DNA from: Candidatus Aerophobota bacterium
GTDB taxonomy: Bacteria; Aerophobota; Aerophobia; Aerophobales; Aerophobaceae
Length of the DNA: 42,232 nt
Reading direction: 5' to 3'
Assembly (NCBI GenBank): GCA_030672545.1
Contig: DAOVGF010000031.1
Location: 1-42,232, forward strand
Of the stretch, positions 32,048-41,678 are shown piece after piece. The position numbers and the translations under genes were made by a program. The notes beneath the pieces are model-generated. The model saw only the letters and a program-made list of their open reading frames with translations. It was not told where the DNA came from and did no database searches. How positions within the stretch are numbered: position 1 is the first letter of the stretch; each line of letters opens with the position of its first letter.

Positions 32048-33097
32048 ATGAAGCAAGAGTTTTTCGATACTCGGACAGAAAAAAGGAAGATTTCTGGTAA
32101 TTCTTTAGCCGGATTAAGAAAATGGATTCTCCTTATTGCCGTGGGTTTTTTATTCGGGCAAATAGGACCAATGGCTAAAGCTGAAGAAATCTTAATAGAT
32201 GAAATTGTAGCTGTAGTTAACGACCAAGCAATTACCATCAGTGATTTAAAGAAAGAAATTAACCTAATTAAGAAAGAATGGAGAACCAGTAATTTATCGC
32301 CCAGCCAGGTCCTCCAGCGACTTATTGATGATAAGATTATCCAGCAAGAGGCCGAAAAGCGAGGTCTGAAAGTTACCAAGGAAGAGGTTGATGCACTCAT
32401 AGTTCAACTCCAGGGTGATTTATCAAAAGAGGAATTCTCCTGGACTTTAAAGGAGAAGGGACTAAGTGCAGGAGATTTTCGAGAACGACTGAAACACAGA
32501 ATCATCCGTGATAAACTATTTTCTCAGAAGTTAGAGGAAATAGATGACTACAAAACAAAAGTTTCCCCTGAGGCAGTATCAAAGTTTTGCACCGTTATAA
32601 GAAATTATCTGCGAGGAGCTGACAATGCCTCAGCCGAGGTTATCCAATTTTACGAAATTTATAAAGAGAAGTTAAGTCAGACCGAAAGAGTAGAAATTGC
32701 TCAAATTGTAGTCGGAAGTGAGGAAACGGCCGAGAAAATTCTCCAACGATTGAAAGCAGGAGAGAGTTTTTCTACCTTAGCTAAGACCTTTTCTGTCGAC
32801 TCAAACGCCAAGAAAGGAGGTGATTTAGGCTGGTTTGATCCTCGGCAAATTCAACCCCTTCTACGACAGCAAATTGTCTCTCTTGAGAAAAACGGAGTCA
32901 GCAGCGTTTTACCTATACAGAAAGGTTATTTCCGCATACTCAAGTTATTAGACGAAAAACAACTTCGTTGTCAAGACTGGGAAAAGGAAATCGTTGATTT
33001 TCTTCAGAGGAAAAAACTAGAAGACAACCTTGACCAATGGCTGGAGCAATTAAGAAAAAGTGCGGAAATTACCATTAGGCCGATAAATATAGGATAA
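32048..33097 (+). CDS. SurA-like periplasmic peptidyl-prolyl isomerase/chaperone
   Basis: The 349-residue protein has a signal sequence (hydrophobic 26-40, cleavage near AKA/EE at 45), a SurA N-terminal chaperone domain (DEIVAVVNDQAITISDLKKEI) and one parvulin domain at about 210-305 (KGGDLGWFDPRQ...). Such proteins help outer-membrane proteins fold, consistent with a diderm envelope. No strong ribosome-binding site precedes the ATG six bases after the mfd stop, so it may depend on coupled translation. A single parvulin domain is fewer than the two in E. coli SurA. Confidence 0.87.
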   Translation: MKQEFFDTRTEKRKISGNSLAGLRKWILLIAVGFLFGQIGPMAKAEEILIDEIVAVVNDQAITISDLKKEINLIKKEWRTSNLSPSQVLQRLIDDKIIQQEAEKRGLKVTKEEVDALIVQLQGDLSKEEFSWTLKEKGLSAGDFRERLKHRIIRDKLFSQKLEEIDDYKTKVSPEAVSKFCTVIRNYLRGADNASAEVIQFYEIYKEKLSQTERVEIAQIVVGSEETAEKILQRLKAGESFSTLAKTFSVDSNAKKGGDLGWFDPRQIQPLLRQQIVSLEKNGVSSVLPIQKGYFRILKLLDEKQLRCQDWEKEIVDFLQRKKLEDNLDQWLEQLRKSAEITIRPINIG

Positions 33098-33103
33098 AAT
33101 GCC

Positions 33104-34381
33104 GTGAGTAAATTTATCATTCAAGGGGGAAGGCGTCTAGAAGGAAAAGTGAGTATAAGCGGGGCAAAAAATTCCGCTCTTCCAATAATGGCCGCCTGTT
33201 TATTAACCGAGGAAGAATGTTCGTTAAAAAATATCCCCAATCTCAGTGATATCGGGATAATGGGGCAAACCTTGGAAGAATTGGGTACCCGAGTAAGAAG
33301 AGTGAAGGGAAAACTCTTCATTAATGCCGTCAATGTTTCCCAATTTGAAGCTCCTTATGATCTGGTCAGAAAAATGCGAGCTTCAATTTTGGTGCTGGGA
33401 CCATTGCTGGCTAGAGTACGGCGGGCCCGCGTTGCTTTTCCCGGAGGATGTAGCATAGGAAGAAGACCGATCAACTTACATCTCGAGGGATTGAGTAAAA
33501 TGGGAGCTCGAATGAGAGTAAAACGGGGATACGTGGAGGCAACAGCACCAACAGGCCTGCAGGGCGCCAATATATGTCTGGATTTTCCCAGTGTGGGAGC
33601 TACGGAAAATCTCATATTAGCTGCTTGTTTGGCCAAAGGAACTACGGTAATCGAAAATGCCTCTTGTACTCCTGAGGTAGTCGATTTAGCCAGGTTTCTG
33701 GGAAAAATGGGAACGCAAATTGAAGGAGAAGGAACTGACTTAATTAAGATTAAGGGCTCTAAAAGTCTATCCGGGGTTTCTTATTCCATTATTCCTGATC
33801 GAATTGAAACAGGAACATTGATCTTAGCTGCTGCTATAACCCGGGGAGAAATTACGCTGGAAAAAGTAAAGCCCAATCATTCAAAAGCCCTGTTCAGTAA
33901 ATTAAGAGAAATGGGTATTATGATTGAAACATCTGCGGATGAGATAATGGTTAGTTATCGAGGGCCCTTTGATCCGGTGAGGATTAAAACTTTGCCTTAT
34001 CCGGGTTTCCCTACAGATCTTCAACCCCAGTTGACCGCCCTGGCCTGTTTAGCCCAGGGAACAAGTACCATAACTGAGACAATATTTGAAAATAGGTTCG
34101 CTCACCTGGCCGAGTTACGAAGAATGGGTGCTCAGATTGAAGAAATAGGAAGGGGAATAATTGTCAAAGGGATTCCTTTTCTCTGGGGTTGTCCGGTGTC
34201 GGTTTCGGATATCCGAGGGGGTGCAGCACTGGTTCTGGCTGGATTAGCCGCCAGGGGTGAAACAGAGCTTATCGGAGTCAGCCACATTGATAGAGGATAC
34301 GAAGAATTAGAAAAAAAACTATCTCAATTGGGAGCCAAAATAGTTAGACTCGAGGAAAATAATGTTCACCTCAGCCCGTAG
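33104..34381 (+). CDS. murA: UDP-N-acetylglucosamine 1-carboxyvinyltransferase
   Basis: MurA adds enolpyruvate to UDP-GlcNAc, the first committed step of peptidoglycan synthesis. The 425-residue sequence has ISGAKNSALPIMAA with the conserved Lys-Asn (18-31) and the loop PGGCSIGRRPINLH (113-126) with Cys116, the residue targeted by fosfomycin, so sensitivity is expected. The start is GTG at 33104, six bases after the surA-like stop. Its end overlaps mreB by 20 bases. Confidence 0.95.
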   Translation: MSKFIIQGGRRLEGKVSISGAKNSALPIMAACLLTEEECSLKNIPNLSDIGIMGQTLEELGTRVRRVKGKLFINAVNVSQFEAPYDLVRKMRASILVLGPLLARVRRARVAFPGGCSIGRRPINLHLEGLSKMGARMRVKRGYVEATAPTGLQGANICLDFPSVGATENLILAACLAKGTTVIENASCTPEVVDLARFLGKMGTQIEGEGTDLIKIKGSKSLSGVSYSIIPDRIETGTLILAAAITRGEITLEKVKPNHSKALFSKLREMGIMIETSADEIMVSYRGPFDPVRIKTLPYPGFPTDLQPQLTALACLAQGTSTITETIFENRFAHLAELRRMGAQIEEIGRGIIVKGIPFLWGCPVSVSDIRGGAALVLAGLAARGETELIGVSHIDRGYEELEKKLSQLGAKIVRLEENNVHLSP

Positions 34382-35369
34382 AATTGGTATAGACCTGGGA
34401 ACTACCAGTATTATCATTTATGTCGAGGGACAAGGAGTAGTCTCTAATGAACCTTCTGTGGTAGCTATGGACAATTCCTCCGGCAAAATCTTGGCTATCG
34501 GAGAAGAAGCCCGGGAAATGTTGGGCCGAACTCCGGGAAGTATTGTGGCTATTCGACCAATGAAAGACGGAGTCATTGCTGATTATGAAATTGTGGAACA
34601 AATTCTCAGTTACTATATAAGAAAAATATGTGGCCGGTGGTTCCTTTTCCCTCCTTATCTAATGATTTGCATACCTACGGGAGGAACTTCTGTAGAAAAA
34701 AGGGCGGTAATAAACGCGGCTATCCGGGCCGGAGCGAAAAGAGAGAAACTTTCTTTAATTGAAGAACCGAGAGCCGCCGCTATTGGAGCGAACCTGGATA
34801 TTATGAAGCCACAAGGTAATATGATTATAGATATAGGTGGAGGAACAACAGATATAGCCGTGATTTCACTTGGTGAGATCGTAACCGGTGTCTCTTTGCG
34901 GGTGGGAGGAAACAAAATGGATGAGGTTTGTGCTCGGTACATGAGGAAACAACATAATGTTGCCTTAGGAGAAATCACCGTTGAGTTGATGAAAAAGAAA
35001 ATAGGTTACGCCATCAATCCTCCCGCCGACGAGAAAATGAAAGTCAAAGGAAGAGATTTAACTACCGGTTTACCTAAGGAAGTGGATATCAGTGCTGTGG
35101 AAATATGTCGAATATTATCTGAACCCCTCTCGCAAATAGTCGACGGAATCAAAACAGTTCTCCAAAAAACTCCTCCGGAACTGGCGGCTGACATTATGGA
35201 GAGAAAAATTGTTCTTACCGGAGGAGGAAGTCTCTTGAAAAACTTTGGTCTCTTGGTTAAAGAAGCTACGGGTATTCCCGCCCATTTAGCCGAAGATCCT
35301 GTTTCCTGTGTGGCTATTGGTACCGGCAGAGCCCTTAAGTCTATAGACTTTGTAGGAAAGACACATTAA
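34362..35369 (+). CDS. mreB: Rod-shape determining protein MreB
   Basis: MreB is the bacterial actin that guides wall synthesis along the cylinder, implying a rod-shaped cell. The 335-residue protein has the actin-fold phosphate 1 loop GIDLGTTSIIIYV (9-21), the SLIEEPRAAAIGANLDI region, the phosphate 2 loop IDIGGGTTDIAVISLG, and the adenosine motif VLTGGGSLLKN. GAGGAAAAT precedes the ATG, which lies within the murA end. The usual partners mreC and mreD are not downstream; radA follows with a one-base overlap (TAATG). Confidence 0.93.
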   Translation: MFTSARRIGIDLGTTSIIIYVEGQGVVSNEPSVVAMDNSSGKILAIGEEAREMLGRTPGSIVAIRPMKDGVIADYEIVEQILSYYIRKICGRWFLFPPYLMICIPTGGTSVEKRAVINAAIRAGAKREKLSLIEEPRAAAIGANLDIMKPQGNMIIDIGGGTTDIAVISLGEIVTGVSLRVGGNKMDEVCARYMRKQHNVALGEITVELMKKKIGYAINPPADEKMKVKGRDLTTGLPKEVDISAVEICRILSEPLSQIVDGIKTVLQKTPPELAADIMERKIVLTGGGSLLKNFGLLVKEATGIPAHLAEDPVSCVAIGTGRALKSIDFVGKTH

Positions 35370-36739
35370 TGGAAAAAACGAGATTTGTTTGTCAAAGTTG
35401 TGGTTATGTTTCTTTGAAGTGGCTGGGACGTTGTCCGGAATGTGGTAATTGGGAGAGTCTTTGCGAAGAAAGAATCAAGCCCTTTCGGGCTACCGTTAAT
35501 CATAGTCCATCTTCTTTTCCTCCTCAGACGGTGAATGAGATCTCTATTAGTGATCAGAAAAGATACCGGACTAACATTGGTGAATTTGACCGCATTTTGG
35601 GAGGCGGAATTGTTCCTGGCTCTCTCATCCTAGTGGGTGGAGAGCCAGGAATTGGAAAATCCACTCTCCTACTGGATGTGGGAAATAAGCTGAGTAGTCA
35701 GGGACATTCTGTTCTGTATATCTCGGGAGAGGAGTCAGCACAGCAAACAAAGCTCCGAGCAGTTCGTCTGGACATAAACTCTCCTAATTTGTTGATATTA
35801 GCTGAGACCAATCTTTCCCTTATTTCGGAACAAATCGAGAAAATTCAACCTGAAGTGGTAATCGTTGATTCCATCCAATCTGTTTATCTGGAAGAGTTAG
35901 GCTCAACACCCGGTTCTATTTCCCAAATTAGAGAATCGACTACCCACCTTATGAGAATAGCCAAGAGTAAAGGTATAACTATTTTCCTGATTGGACATGT
36001 GACTAAGAGGGGTGTCTTAGCTGGACCACGTATCCTCGAACATATGGTAGATACAGTACTTTATTTCGAAACAAGCAGTGACTACCAATATCGAATTTTG
36101 AGAACCACTAAGAACCGTTTTGGACCAACTTCGGAGATAGGCATCTTTATGATGAGAGAGAATGGTCTGGAGGAAGTTCTCGATTCTTCAAAATTCTTTC
36201 TCCATACTTCTCTTCATAATTCACCAACCCCTGGAACAGTGGTGATGCCCACCATGGAAGGTTCTCGCCCTTTCTTAGTGGAGATTCAAGCCCTGGTTAC
36301 CGTTTCTAATCTAAATTTACCTCGAAGAATTAGTCAGGGAATTGAACATAACAGGCTCTGTTTACTGTTGGCTGTTCTGGAAAAGCAGGGGAAAATCCCC
36401 TTTTATAACCGCGATGTTTTTCTCAACGTAGCGGGAGGAATCCGCATAAATGACCCAGCCTGTGATTTACCTATTATCCTGGCGATTGTCTCCAGTTTGT
36501 GGGAGCGACCTATCCAGAAAGGACTGGTAGCAATTGGAGAAGTAGGGTTAGGCGGGGAAATCAGGCCAGTGGCTTTTATGGAAAAAAGAATAAAAGAGGC
36601 AGTTAAACTTGGATATAGTAGATGTTTAACCTTTCCTTCCTATTCGAAGAGCATCAAAAATCCCGGTAAAATAAGGATAATAGGGATACCTGGGGTTGGG
36701 GAGGCTATCAAAAACGGACTTAGGGAAAAGGTAAGTTGA
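35369..36739 (+). CDS. radA: DNA repair protein RadA
   Basis: RadA is a RecA-like branch-migration helicase. The 456-residue protein has a zinc finger (Cys8, Cys11, Cys22, Cys25), Walker A GGEPGIGKS (90-98), the diagnostic KNRFG motif (248-252), and a C-terminal Lon-protease-like domain (about 300-456). The ATG overlaps the mreB stop by one base, and the radA stop overlaps disA. Radial pairing of RadA with DisA is known from Firmicutes, where RadA inhibits DisA. Confidence 0.95.
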   Translation: MEKTRFVCQSCGYVSLKWLGRCPECGNWESLCEERIKPFRATVNHSPSSFPPQTVNEISISDQKRYRTNIGEFDRILGGGIVPGSLILVGGEPGIGKSTLLLDVGNKLSSQGHSVLYISGEESAQQTKLRAVRLDINSPNLLILAETNLSLISEQIEKIQPEVVIVDSIQSVYLEELGSTPGSISQIRESTTHLMRIAKSKGITIFLIGHVTKRGVLAGPRILEHMVDTVLYFETSSDYQYRILRTTKNRFGPTSEIGIFMMRENGLEEVLDSSKFFLHTSLHNSPTPGTVVMPTMEGSRPFLVEIQALVTVSNLNLPRRISQGIEHNRLCLLLAVLEKQGKIPFYNRDVFLNVAGGIRINDPACDLPIILAIVSSLWERPIQKGLVAIGEVGLGGEIRPVAFMEKRIKEAVKLGYSRCLTFPSYSKSIKNPGKIRIIGIPGVGEAIKNGLREKVS

Positions 36740-37803
36740 CCGAAAAAGTATCTCAGTTGGAAGGGGAACTTCTGGAATTACTTAAGTTGGTGGCACCGGG
36801 AACTTCTTTAAGACAGGGATTGGAAATAATTCTGCAGGCTGGAACGGGAGGTCTCATTGTAGTAGGAGATAGTCAAAAAAATTTTAATTTAGTTGATGGT
36901 GGATTTAAACTTGATTGTTCTCTTACTCCTATGACCTTAGCAGAATTAGCTAAAATGGACGGAGCGATTATTCTATCGCGGGGTGCAGTAAGAATCTTAA
37001 GAGCTAATGCTCAACTTATCCCTGATTATCTTATTCCCTCCGATGAAAGAGGAACCCGTCACAGAACAGCCGAACGAATGGCTAAACAGACAGGGTCTCT
37101 GGTCATAGCTATTTCTGAACTGCGAAACATCATTACTCTCTACAAAGGTCAAATAAAGTATGTTTTAAGAAGGCCCCCCGAACTTATCAGTAGAGCAAAC
37201 CAAGCTATTCAGACTTTGGAGAAATATCGGGTGGCCTTTGACATAGTATTAAACGAGCTGGAAATCCAGGAATTCGAGGACGACGTCCAATTATTCAACG
37301 TGGTTAGAGTAGTTCAAAAGGGTGAACAAATAAAAAGAGTAAAAGACGAAATTGACCGATATATTGTAGAGTTAGGGGAAGAGGCCAGACTTATTGAGAT
37401 GCAGTTGAAGGAAGTGGTCGAGAATACCTTAACCGATCACCGGCTAGTCATAAAGGATTATGTCAAAGAAAAAGACGAAAATGCATCGGCTAAATTGAAT
37501 GCTCTTGACTCCAATGCATTGTTGGAGCCGACTTCAATTACGGGAGTATTAGGATACGGGATAAAACCAGAATATCTCGATCTTTCCGTTTCACCCCGGG
37601 GTTACCGGGTTCTATCGAAAATTCCCCGTTTTCCTGCCGTAGTAGTGGAAAATTTAATAAAAGCTTTTGATGATTTACCCTCAATCATCAACGCCAACAT
37701 CAATGATTTGATTACCATAAACGAAGTGGGGGAAAAAAGAGCTAATTCCATTAAAAGAGAATTAGAAAGACTAAGAGACCGGGCCCTGTTACGAAAATAC
37801 TAA
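36736..37803 (+). CDS. disA: DNA integrity scanning protein / diadenylate cyclase
   Basis: DisA makes the second messenger c-di-AMP and slows at recombination junctions. The 355-residue protein has the DAC domain with DGA (75-77) and RHR (108-110) active-site motifs, the middle helical domain (about 150-290) and C-terminal helix-hairpin-helix motifs (LITINEVGEKRANSIKREL). The start is TTG at 36736, overlapping the radA stop. c-di-AMP controls wall strength and osmotic balance, fitting the murA/mreB neighbours. Confidence 0.95.
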   Translation: MTEKVSQLEGELLELLKLVAPGTSLRQGLEIILQAGTGGLIVVGDSQKNFNLVDGGFKLDCSLTPMTLAELAKMDGAIILSRGAVRILRANAQLIPDYLIPSDERGTRHRTAERMAKQTGSLVIAISELRNIITLYKGQIKYVLRRPPELISRANQAIQTLEKYRVAFDIVLNELEIQEFEDDVQLFNVVRVVQKGEQIKRVKDEIDRYIVELGEEARLIEMQLKEVVENTLTDHRLVIKDYVKEKDENASAKLNALDSNALLEPTSITGVLGYGIKPEYLDLSVSPRGYRVLSKIPRFPAVVVENLIKAFDDLPSIINANINDLITINEVGEKRANSIKRELERLRDRALLRKY

Positions 37804-37845
37804 TTAGCCCGGTTCTCACTGAAACACACAGGAGAAAAACAATTA

Positions 37846-38889
37846 ATGAAAATAGAACAATTTCGGTTAAGAATACTATTTGTTATCTTGGTGGGAGCGG
37901 TTTGTTTTGCCGTGGCTTCCAACCTAAATATAGATCCCTGGAAGCCGACTTTGATCGGCGGGTGGCTGGCCACTATCATTTTAGTGATTGAAGCAGGGCT
38001 CAGTCGAGTTTCCATAAAAAAGCTAATAGCGGCAGCAATAGGTCTGGGAGCGGGGGTAGTTATAGCCAACATAGTGAGCTATCCTCTTTTGCTAATTGAC
38101 CAGTTCAAATCTTCAGCACCTCTCATTCTTTTAGTAATCAATGCTTTAGCTGCTTCGATTGGTCTGACGGTAGCTCTCAACCGCGAAGAGGAGTTATTTG
38201 ATTTAATTTTCCGCATCGTAGGAAAAAAAGGCCGGATGGGCAAAGGAGAGGACTATAAGATTCTGGATACTTCTGTCATCATCGACGGAAGAATAGCTGA
38301 ACTCTGTGAGACCGGATTTATTGAAGGTACTCTGGTTATTCCTCATTTTGTTCTTAATGAGCTCCAACAAATTGCTGATTCTTCCTCTTCCACCAAGAGA
38401 GTTCGAGGCAAGAGAGGTTTGGATATGGTCAATAGACTGCAGAATCAGGATAACATTTCCGTAATGATCACTGATCAAGATTTCCCTCAGATTCTTGAAG
38501 TAGACACAAAATTGCTCCAATTAGCTAAAAATATGGATGCCAAAATAGTCACTAACGATCATAATTTGAAAAAAGTAGCCAAAATTCAGGAGGTTCCTGT
38601 CTTAAATATCAACGAGTTGGCCACCTCTTTGAAACCTGTTCTTCTCCCGGGGGAGAACCTGAGTATTAATATCTTGAAAGCGGGGGAGAATCCCAACCAG
38701 GGGGTGGCTTATCTGGAAGATGGTACTATGGTAATAGTGGAGGGTGGCAAAAGATACATAAGTAAAGAAATAGACGTAACCGTAACCTCCGTTCTTCAGA
38801 CTACCACGGGCAAGATGATCTTTACTGAGGTAAAAAAGGAAGAAAACGAAAGAGAAAAAAAAAGGAAAAACAGAGGCAGAATTAAGTGA
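37846..38889 (+). CDS. PIN/TRAM domain membrane protein (YacL-like)
   Basis: The 347-residue protein has four hydrophobic segments in the first 115 residues, a PIN ribonuclease domain (about 138-260; acidic residues Asp141 and Asp147 in ILDTSVIIDGRI, Glu in VLNELQQIAD), and a TRAM RNA-binding domain (about 270-335) with a highly basic tail. The family, called YacL in Bacillus, is found after disA in many genomes; function is not settled, probably an RNA-processing or toxin-like nuclease at the membrane. CAGGAG precedes the ATG. Its stop overlaps the ispD start. Confidence 0.9.
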   Translation: MKIEQFRLRILFVILVGAVCFAVASNLNIDPWKPTLIGGWLATIILVIEAGLSRVSIKKLIAAAIGLGAGVVIANIVSYPLLLIDQFKSSAPLILLVINALAASIGLTVALNREEELFDLIFRIVGKKGRMGKGEDYKILDTSVIIDGRIAELCETGFIEGTLVIPHFVLNELQQIADSSSSTKRVRGKRGLDMVNRLQNQDNISVMITDQDFPQILEVDTKLLQLAKNMDAKIVTNDHNLKKVAKIQEVPVLNINELATSLKPVLLPGENLSINILKAGENPNQGVAYLEDGTMVIVEGGKRYISKEIDVTVTSVLQTTTGKMIFTEVKKEENEREKKRKNRGRIK

Positions 38890-39611
38890 GAGTGGAAGCC
38901 ATTATTGCGGCGGGAGGAAAAGGCGAAAGATTTGGGAAGGTAAAACCAAAGCAGTTTTGTCTTTTGAGAGGACAACCGGTAATATGCTGGACTTTGGATA
39001 TATTTCAAAGATGTCCCTTGATACACCGGATAATCCTGGTGATTCCTCAAGGAATGATAGAGTTATCCAAAAAGGTTATTTTGCCGGAAAGATATACCAA
39101 AGTTAAGGCTGTGGTTGAAGGTGGCCAAAGAAGAATGGATTCGGTTTCTCAAGGTTTGAAACATCTCACCGGAGATGCTGATGTTGTCCTCATACACGAT
39201 GGAGTCAGACCTCTACTACCTGTTTCTCTTTTAAATAGAGTTATTAGAATCTCCGAGGAGTACGAAGCCATAACTCCAGGAATCCCTCTTAAGGAAACAG
39301 TTAAGAAAGCTGGTCCGGAGGGTTATGTCCTGAATACTCTAAAGCGAGAGAAAATCTATCTAATCCAAACTCCTCAGGTCTTCCAGCCAGACTTGATAAA
39401 AAAGGCTCACCAAGAAGCTCAAAAAATGAAATGGGACGCTCCGGATGACGCTTATTTGGTGGAAAAATTGGGTAAAAAGGTTAGAATTATTAAGGGAAGT
39501 GAATTAAATATTAAGATCACTACCTCTTTGGACTTAAGGATGGCGGAAGTACTTCTCGGAGAAAATATTTTTATTAAAGATACCTCCAATTATGGAGAAG
39601 TATCAAGGTAG
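38886..39611 (+). CDS. ispD: 2-C-methyl-D-erythritol 4-phosphate cytidylyltransferase
   Basis: IspD transfers CMP to methylerythritol phosphate in the MEP route to isoprenoids, including the undecaprenyl carrier of wall synthesis. The 241-residue protein begins AIIAAGGKGERFGKVKPKQF (nucleotide-binding loop) and carries LIHDGVRPL and the TPQVFQ/APDDAYLVE regions typical of the family. The start is GTG at 38886, sharing bases with the preceding stop. It is followed five bases later by ispF. Confidence 0.94.
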   Translation: MRVEAIIAAGGKGERFGKVKPKQFCLLRGQPVICWTLDIFQRCPLIHRIILVIPQGMIELSKKVILPERYTKVKAVVEGGQRRMDSVSQGLKHLTGDADVVLIHDGVRPLLPVSLLNRVIRISEEYEAITPGIPLKETVKKAGPEGYVLNTLKREKIYLIQTPQVFQPDLIKKAHQEAQKMKWDAPDDAYLVEKLGKKVRIIKGSELNIKITTSLDLRMAEVLLGENIFIKDTSNYGEVSR

Positions 39612-39616
39612 ATAAG

Positions 39617-40099
39617 ATGAGGGTTGGAATAGGATATGATATTCATGTTTTGGCCCGGGAAAGAAAACTAATCCTGGGAGGAGTAAACATTCCTTTTGAA
39701 ATGGGATTATCCGGCCATTCTGATGCTGATGTCCTGACACATTCATTAGGTGATGCCCTCTTGGGAGCAGCCGGAATGGAGGACATAGGACATTTTTTTC
39801 CGGATACCGATGTCCAGTATAAAAATATCTCCAGTCTAATTTTGCTGGGAAAAATTTATTTTATGCTCAAAAAGGACAACTTTCGGATAATTAACCTGGA
39901 TGCGGTTATGGTTGTGGACAAACCCAAATTGTCTCCTTATGTTCCACAAATGAAGGAAAATCTGGCTAAAATCCTGGGAATATCTCCCCGACAGATAGGA
40001 ATAAAAGCCACCACCTGGGAGGGTTTTTCCCCGGTAGAAGGCAAAAAAGGAATCTGTTGTTGGGCAATTGCTAATATAGAAAAAATCTCACCGGAATAG
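39617..40099 (+). CDS. ispF: 2-C-methyl-D-erythritol 2,4-cyclodiphosphate synthase
   Basis: IspF closes the cyclic diphosphate in the MEP pathway. The 160-residue protein has the metal ligands Asp8 and His10 (GYDIHVL) and His42 (DVLTHSLGDALLGA), and the FFPDTD loop. Length is standard for the homotrimer. AAGG precedes the ATG. Confidence 0.95.
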   Translation: MRVGIGYDIHVLARERKLILGGVNIPFEMGLSGHSDADVLTHSLGDALLGAAGMEDIGHFFPDTDVQYKNISSLILLGKIYFMLKKDNFRIINLDAVMVVDKPKLSPYVPQMKENLAKILGISPRQIGIKATTWEGFSPVEGKKGICCWAIANIEKISPE

Positions 40100-40103
40100 T
40101 CGA

Positions 40104-41678
40104 ATGAGCCTGAGAATATATAATACGCTTAGGAGGAAGAAAGAGGAATTTTTACCTCTAAATGATAATCAAGTGAAAATGTACGTTTGTGGGGTGACTC
40201 TTTATGATGAATTGCATCTGGGGCATGCTCGAGCAGCGGTAATTTTCGATGTTATTTATCGCTATCTAAAATACCAGGGCTGGCAGGTAAAATATGTCAC
40301 TAATTTTACTGACGTAGATGATAAAATGATTGATCGGGCTCAAATGCTCAATTTGAGTATCTACCAATTAACCGAAAGATTTATGGGAGAATACTTTCAA
40401 CAGATGCAGGCCCTGGGTGTCCTACCGGTTCTGTGTTATCCTCGAGCTACTGAGCATCTTCCGGAGATAATCGACTTAATCAAGAGACTTGAGAGTAAAG
40501 GACTGGCTTATGTCTCTGAGGGGGATGTTTTCTTCCGGGTAAAGAGTTTCCCTGATTACGGGAAACTTTCCGGACAGGCTATCTCAGAATTAGCCGTGGG
40601 AGCAAGAATAGAAATCAATGAGAAAAAAGAGGATCCGCTTGATTTTGCTCTCTGGAAAAAATCCAAGAAAGGAGAACCGGCCTGGGATAGTCCCTGGGGT
40701 GAGGGAAGACCAGGCTGGCATATTGAGTGTTCAGCTATGGCTATGAAGTACCTGGGTGAGAGCATTGATATTCATGGAGGAGGACAAGATTTAGTCTTTC
40801 CTCATCACGAAAATGAAATTGCTCAATCGGAAGGCGCCACCGGGAAGACTTTTGCCCGATTTTGGGTTCATAATGGACTGGTAACTATGAATCAGGCAAA
40901 AATGTCTAAATCCACCGGTAATTTCCTCACCCTGAGAGAGGCTCTGAAGCAATATCCGGGAGAGGTGGTAAGATTCTTTTTGCTCTCGGCCCATTACCGC
41001 AGTCCCCTTGATTACAGTCAAACCAGCCTCAAAGAAGCTTCTCTGGCTCTGAAGCGAATTCACACTCTCTTGGACAAGATCAACAATCTGCCTAAACCTC
41101 AAGAACATCCCCCGGTTCAAAATGAGGGACAAGTAAGCCAATTTGACCGACAGATTGACAATAGTTTTGACGATTTCATCCGGGCTCTAAATGACGATTT
41201 TAACACCCCCTTGGCCATCTCGGCTATTTTCCTACTGGTAAAAAAGGCCAACCTTTGGGCAGAAAAAGTTGAGTCTCTTAATCTCTATTCCTATAATTCC
41301 CTCATTAAAGTTAGAGACAGGATTGGGCAAATGGGCCAAATGCTTGGACTCTTTCAGGCAAAACAGCAAAAGGATGGTCCTTCGCTGGAAAGCATAAAGC
41401 AGCTTCAGGAAGAGTTAGCCGGTATCTTCAAGGGTAAAACGCCGGGGGAATACTTTTCTACCCAGATAGACCAAATGAAATCTCTTCCCCCAAAACAAGT
41501 GATCGATCTCTGGGTAGATTACCGAAACAAACTTCGCCGGGACAGAAACTGGACTCTGGCCGACAAGATTAGAGCAAAATTAGCCGGCTACGGAATAATT
41601 ATCGAGGATGGCAAAAAGGGAACTACCTGGCGATGGTCAATGAGGAGTAGGTCAGATCAGGAGGTGGCAGATATATGA
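40104..41678 (+). CDS. cysS: Cysteinyl-tRNA synthetase
   Basis: CysS charges tRNA-Cys. The 524-residue class I enzyme has the zinc-binding Cys29, Cys209, His234 and Glu238-type ligands around CG-VT and ECSAM/HHENE, the HIGH-like HLGH (38-41) and KMSKS (266-270). The C-terminal 60 residues hold the anticodon-binding helices (RRDRNWTLADKIRAKLAGYGI) and a short extra tail after them. It ends a radA-disA-yacL-ispD-ispF-cysS order seen in Firmicutes, without gltX and with cysE placed upstream. Confidence 0.95.
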   Translation: MSLRIYNTLRRKKEEFLPLNDNQVKMYVCGVTLYDELHLGHARAAVIFDVIYRYLKYQGWQVKYVTNFTDVDDKMIDRAQMLNLSIYQLTERFMGEYFQQMQALGVLPVLCYPRATEHLPEIIDLIKRLESKGLAYVSEGDVFFRVKSFPDYGKLSGQAISELAVGARIEINEKKEDPLDFALWKKSKKGEPAWDSPWGEGRPGWHIECSAMAMKYLGESIDIHGGGQDLVFPHHENEIAQSEGATGKTFARFWVHNGLVTMNQAKMSKSTGNFLTLREALKQYPGEVVRFFLLSAHYRSPLDYSQTSLKEASLALKRIHTLLDKINNLPKPQEHPPVQNEGQVSQFDRQIDNSFDDFIRALNDDFNTPLAISAIFLLVKKANLWAEKVESLNLYSYNSLIKVRDRIGQMGQMLGLFQAKQQKDGPSLESIKQLQEELAGIFKGKTPGEYFSTQIDQMKSLPPKQVIDLWVDYRNKLRRDRNWTLADKIRAKLAGYGIIIEDGKKGTTWRWSMRSRSDQEVADI

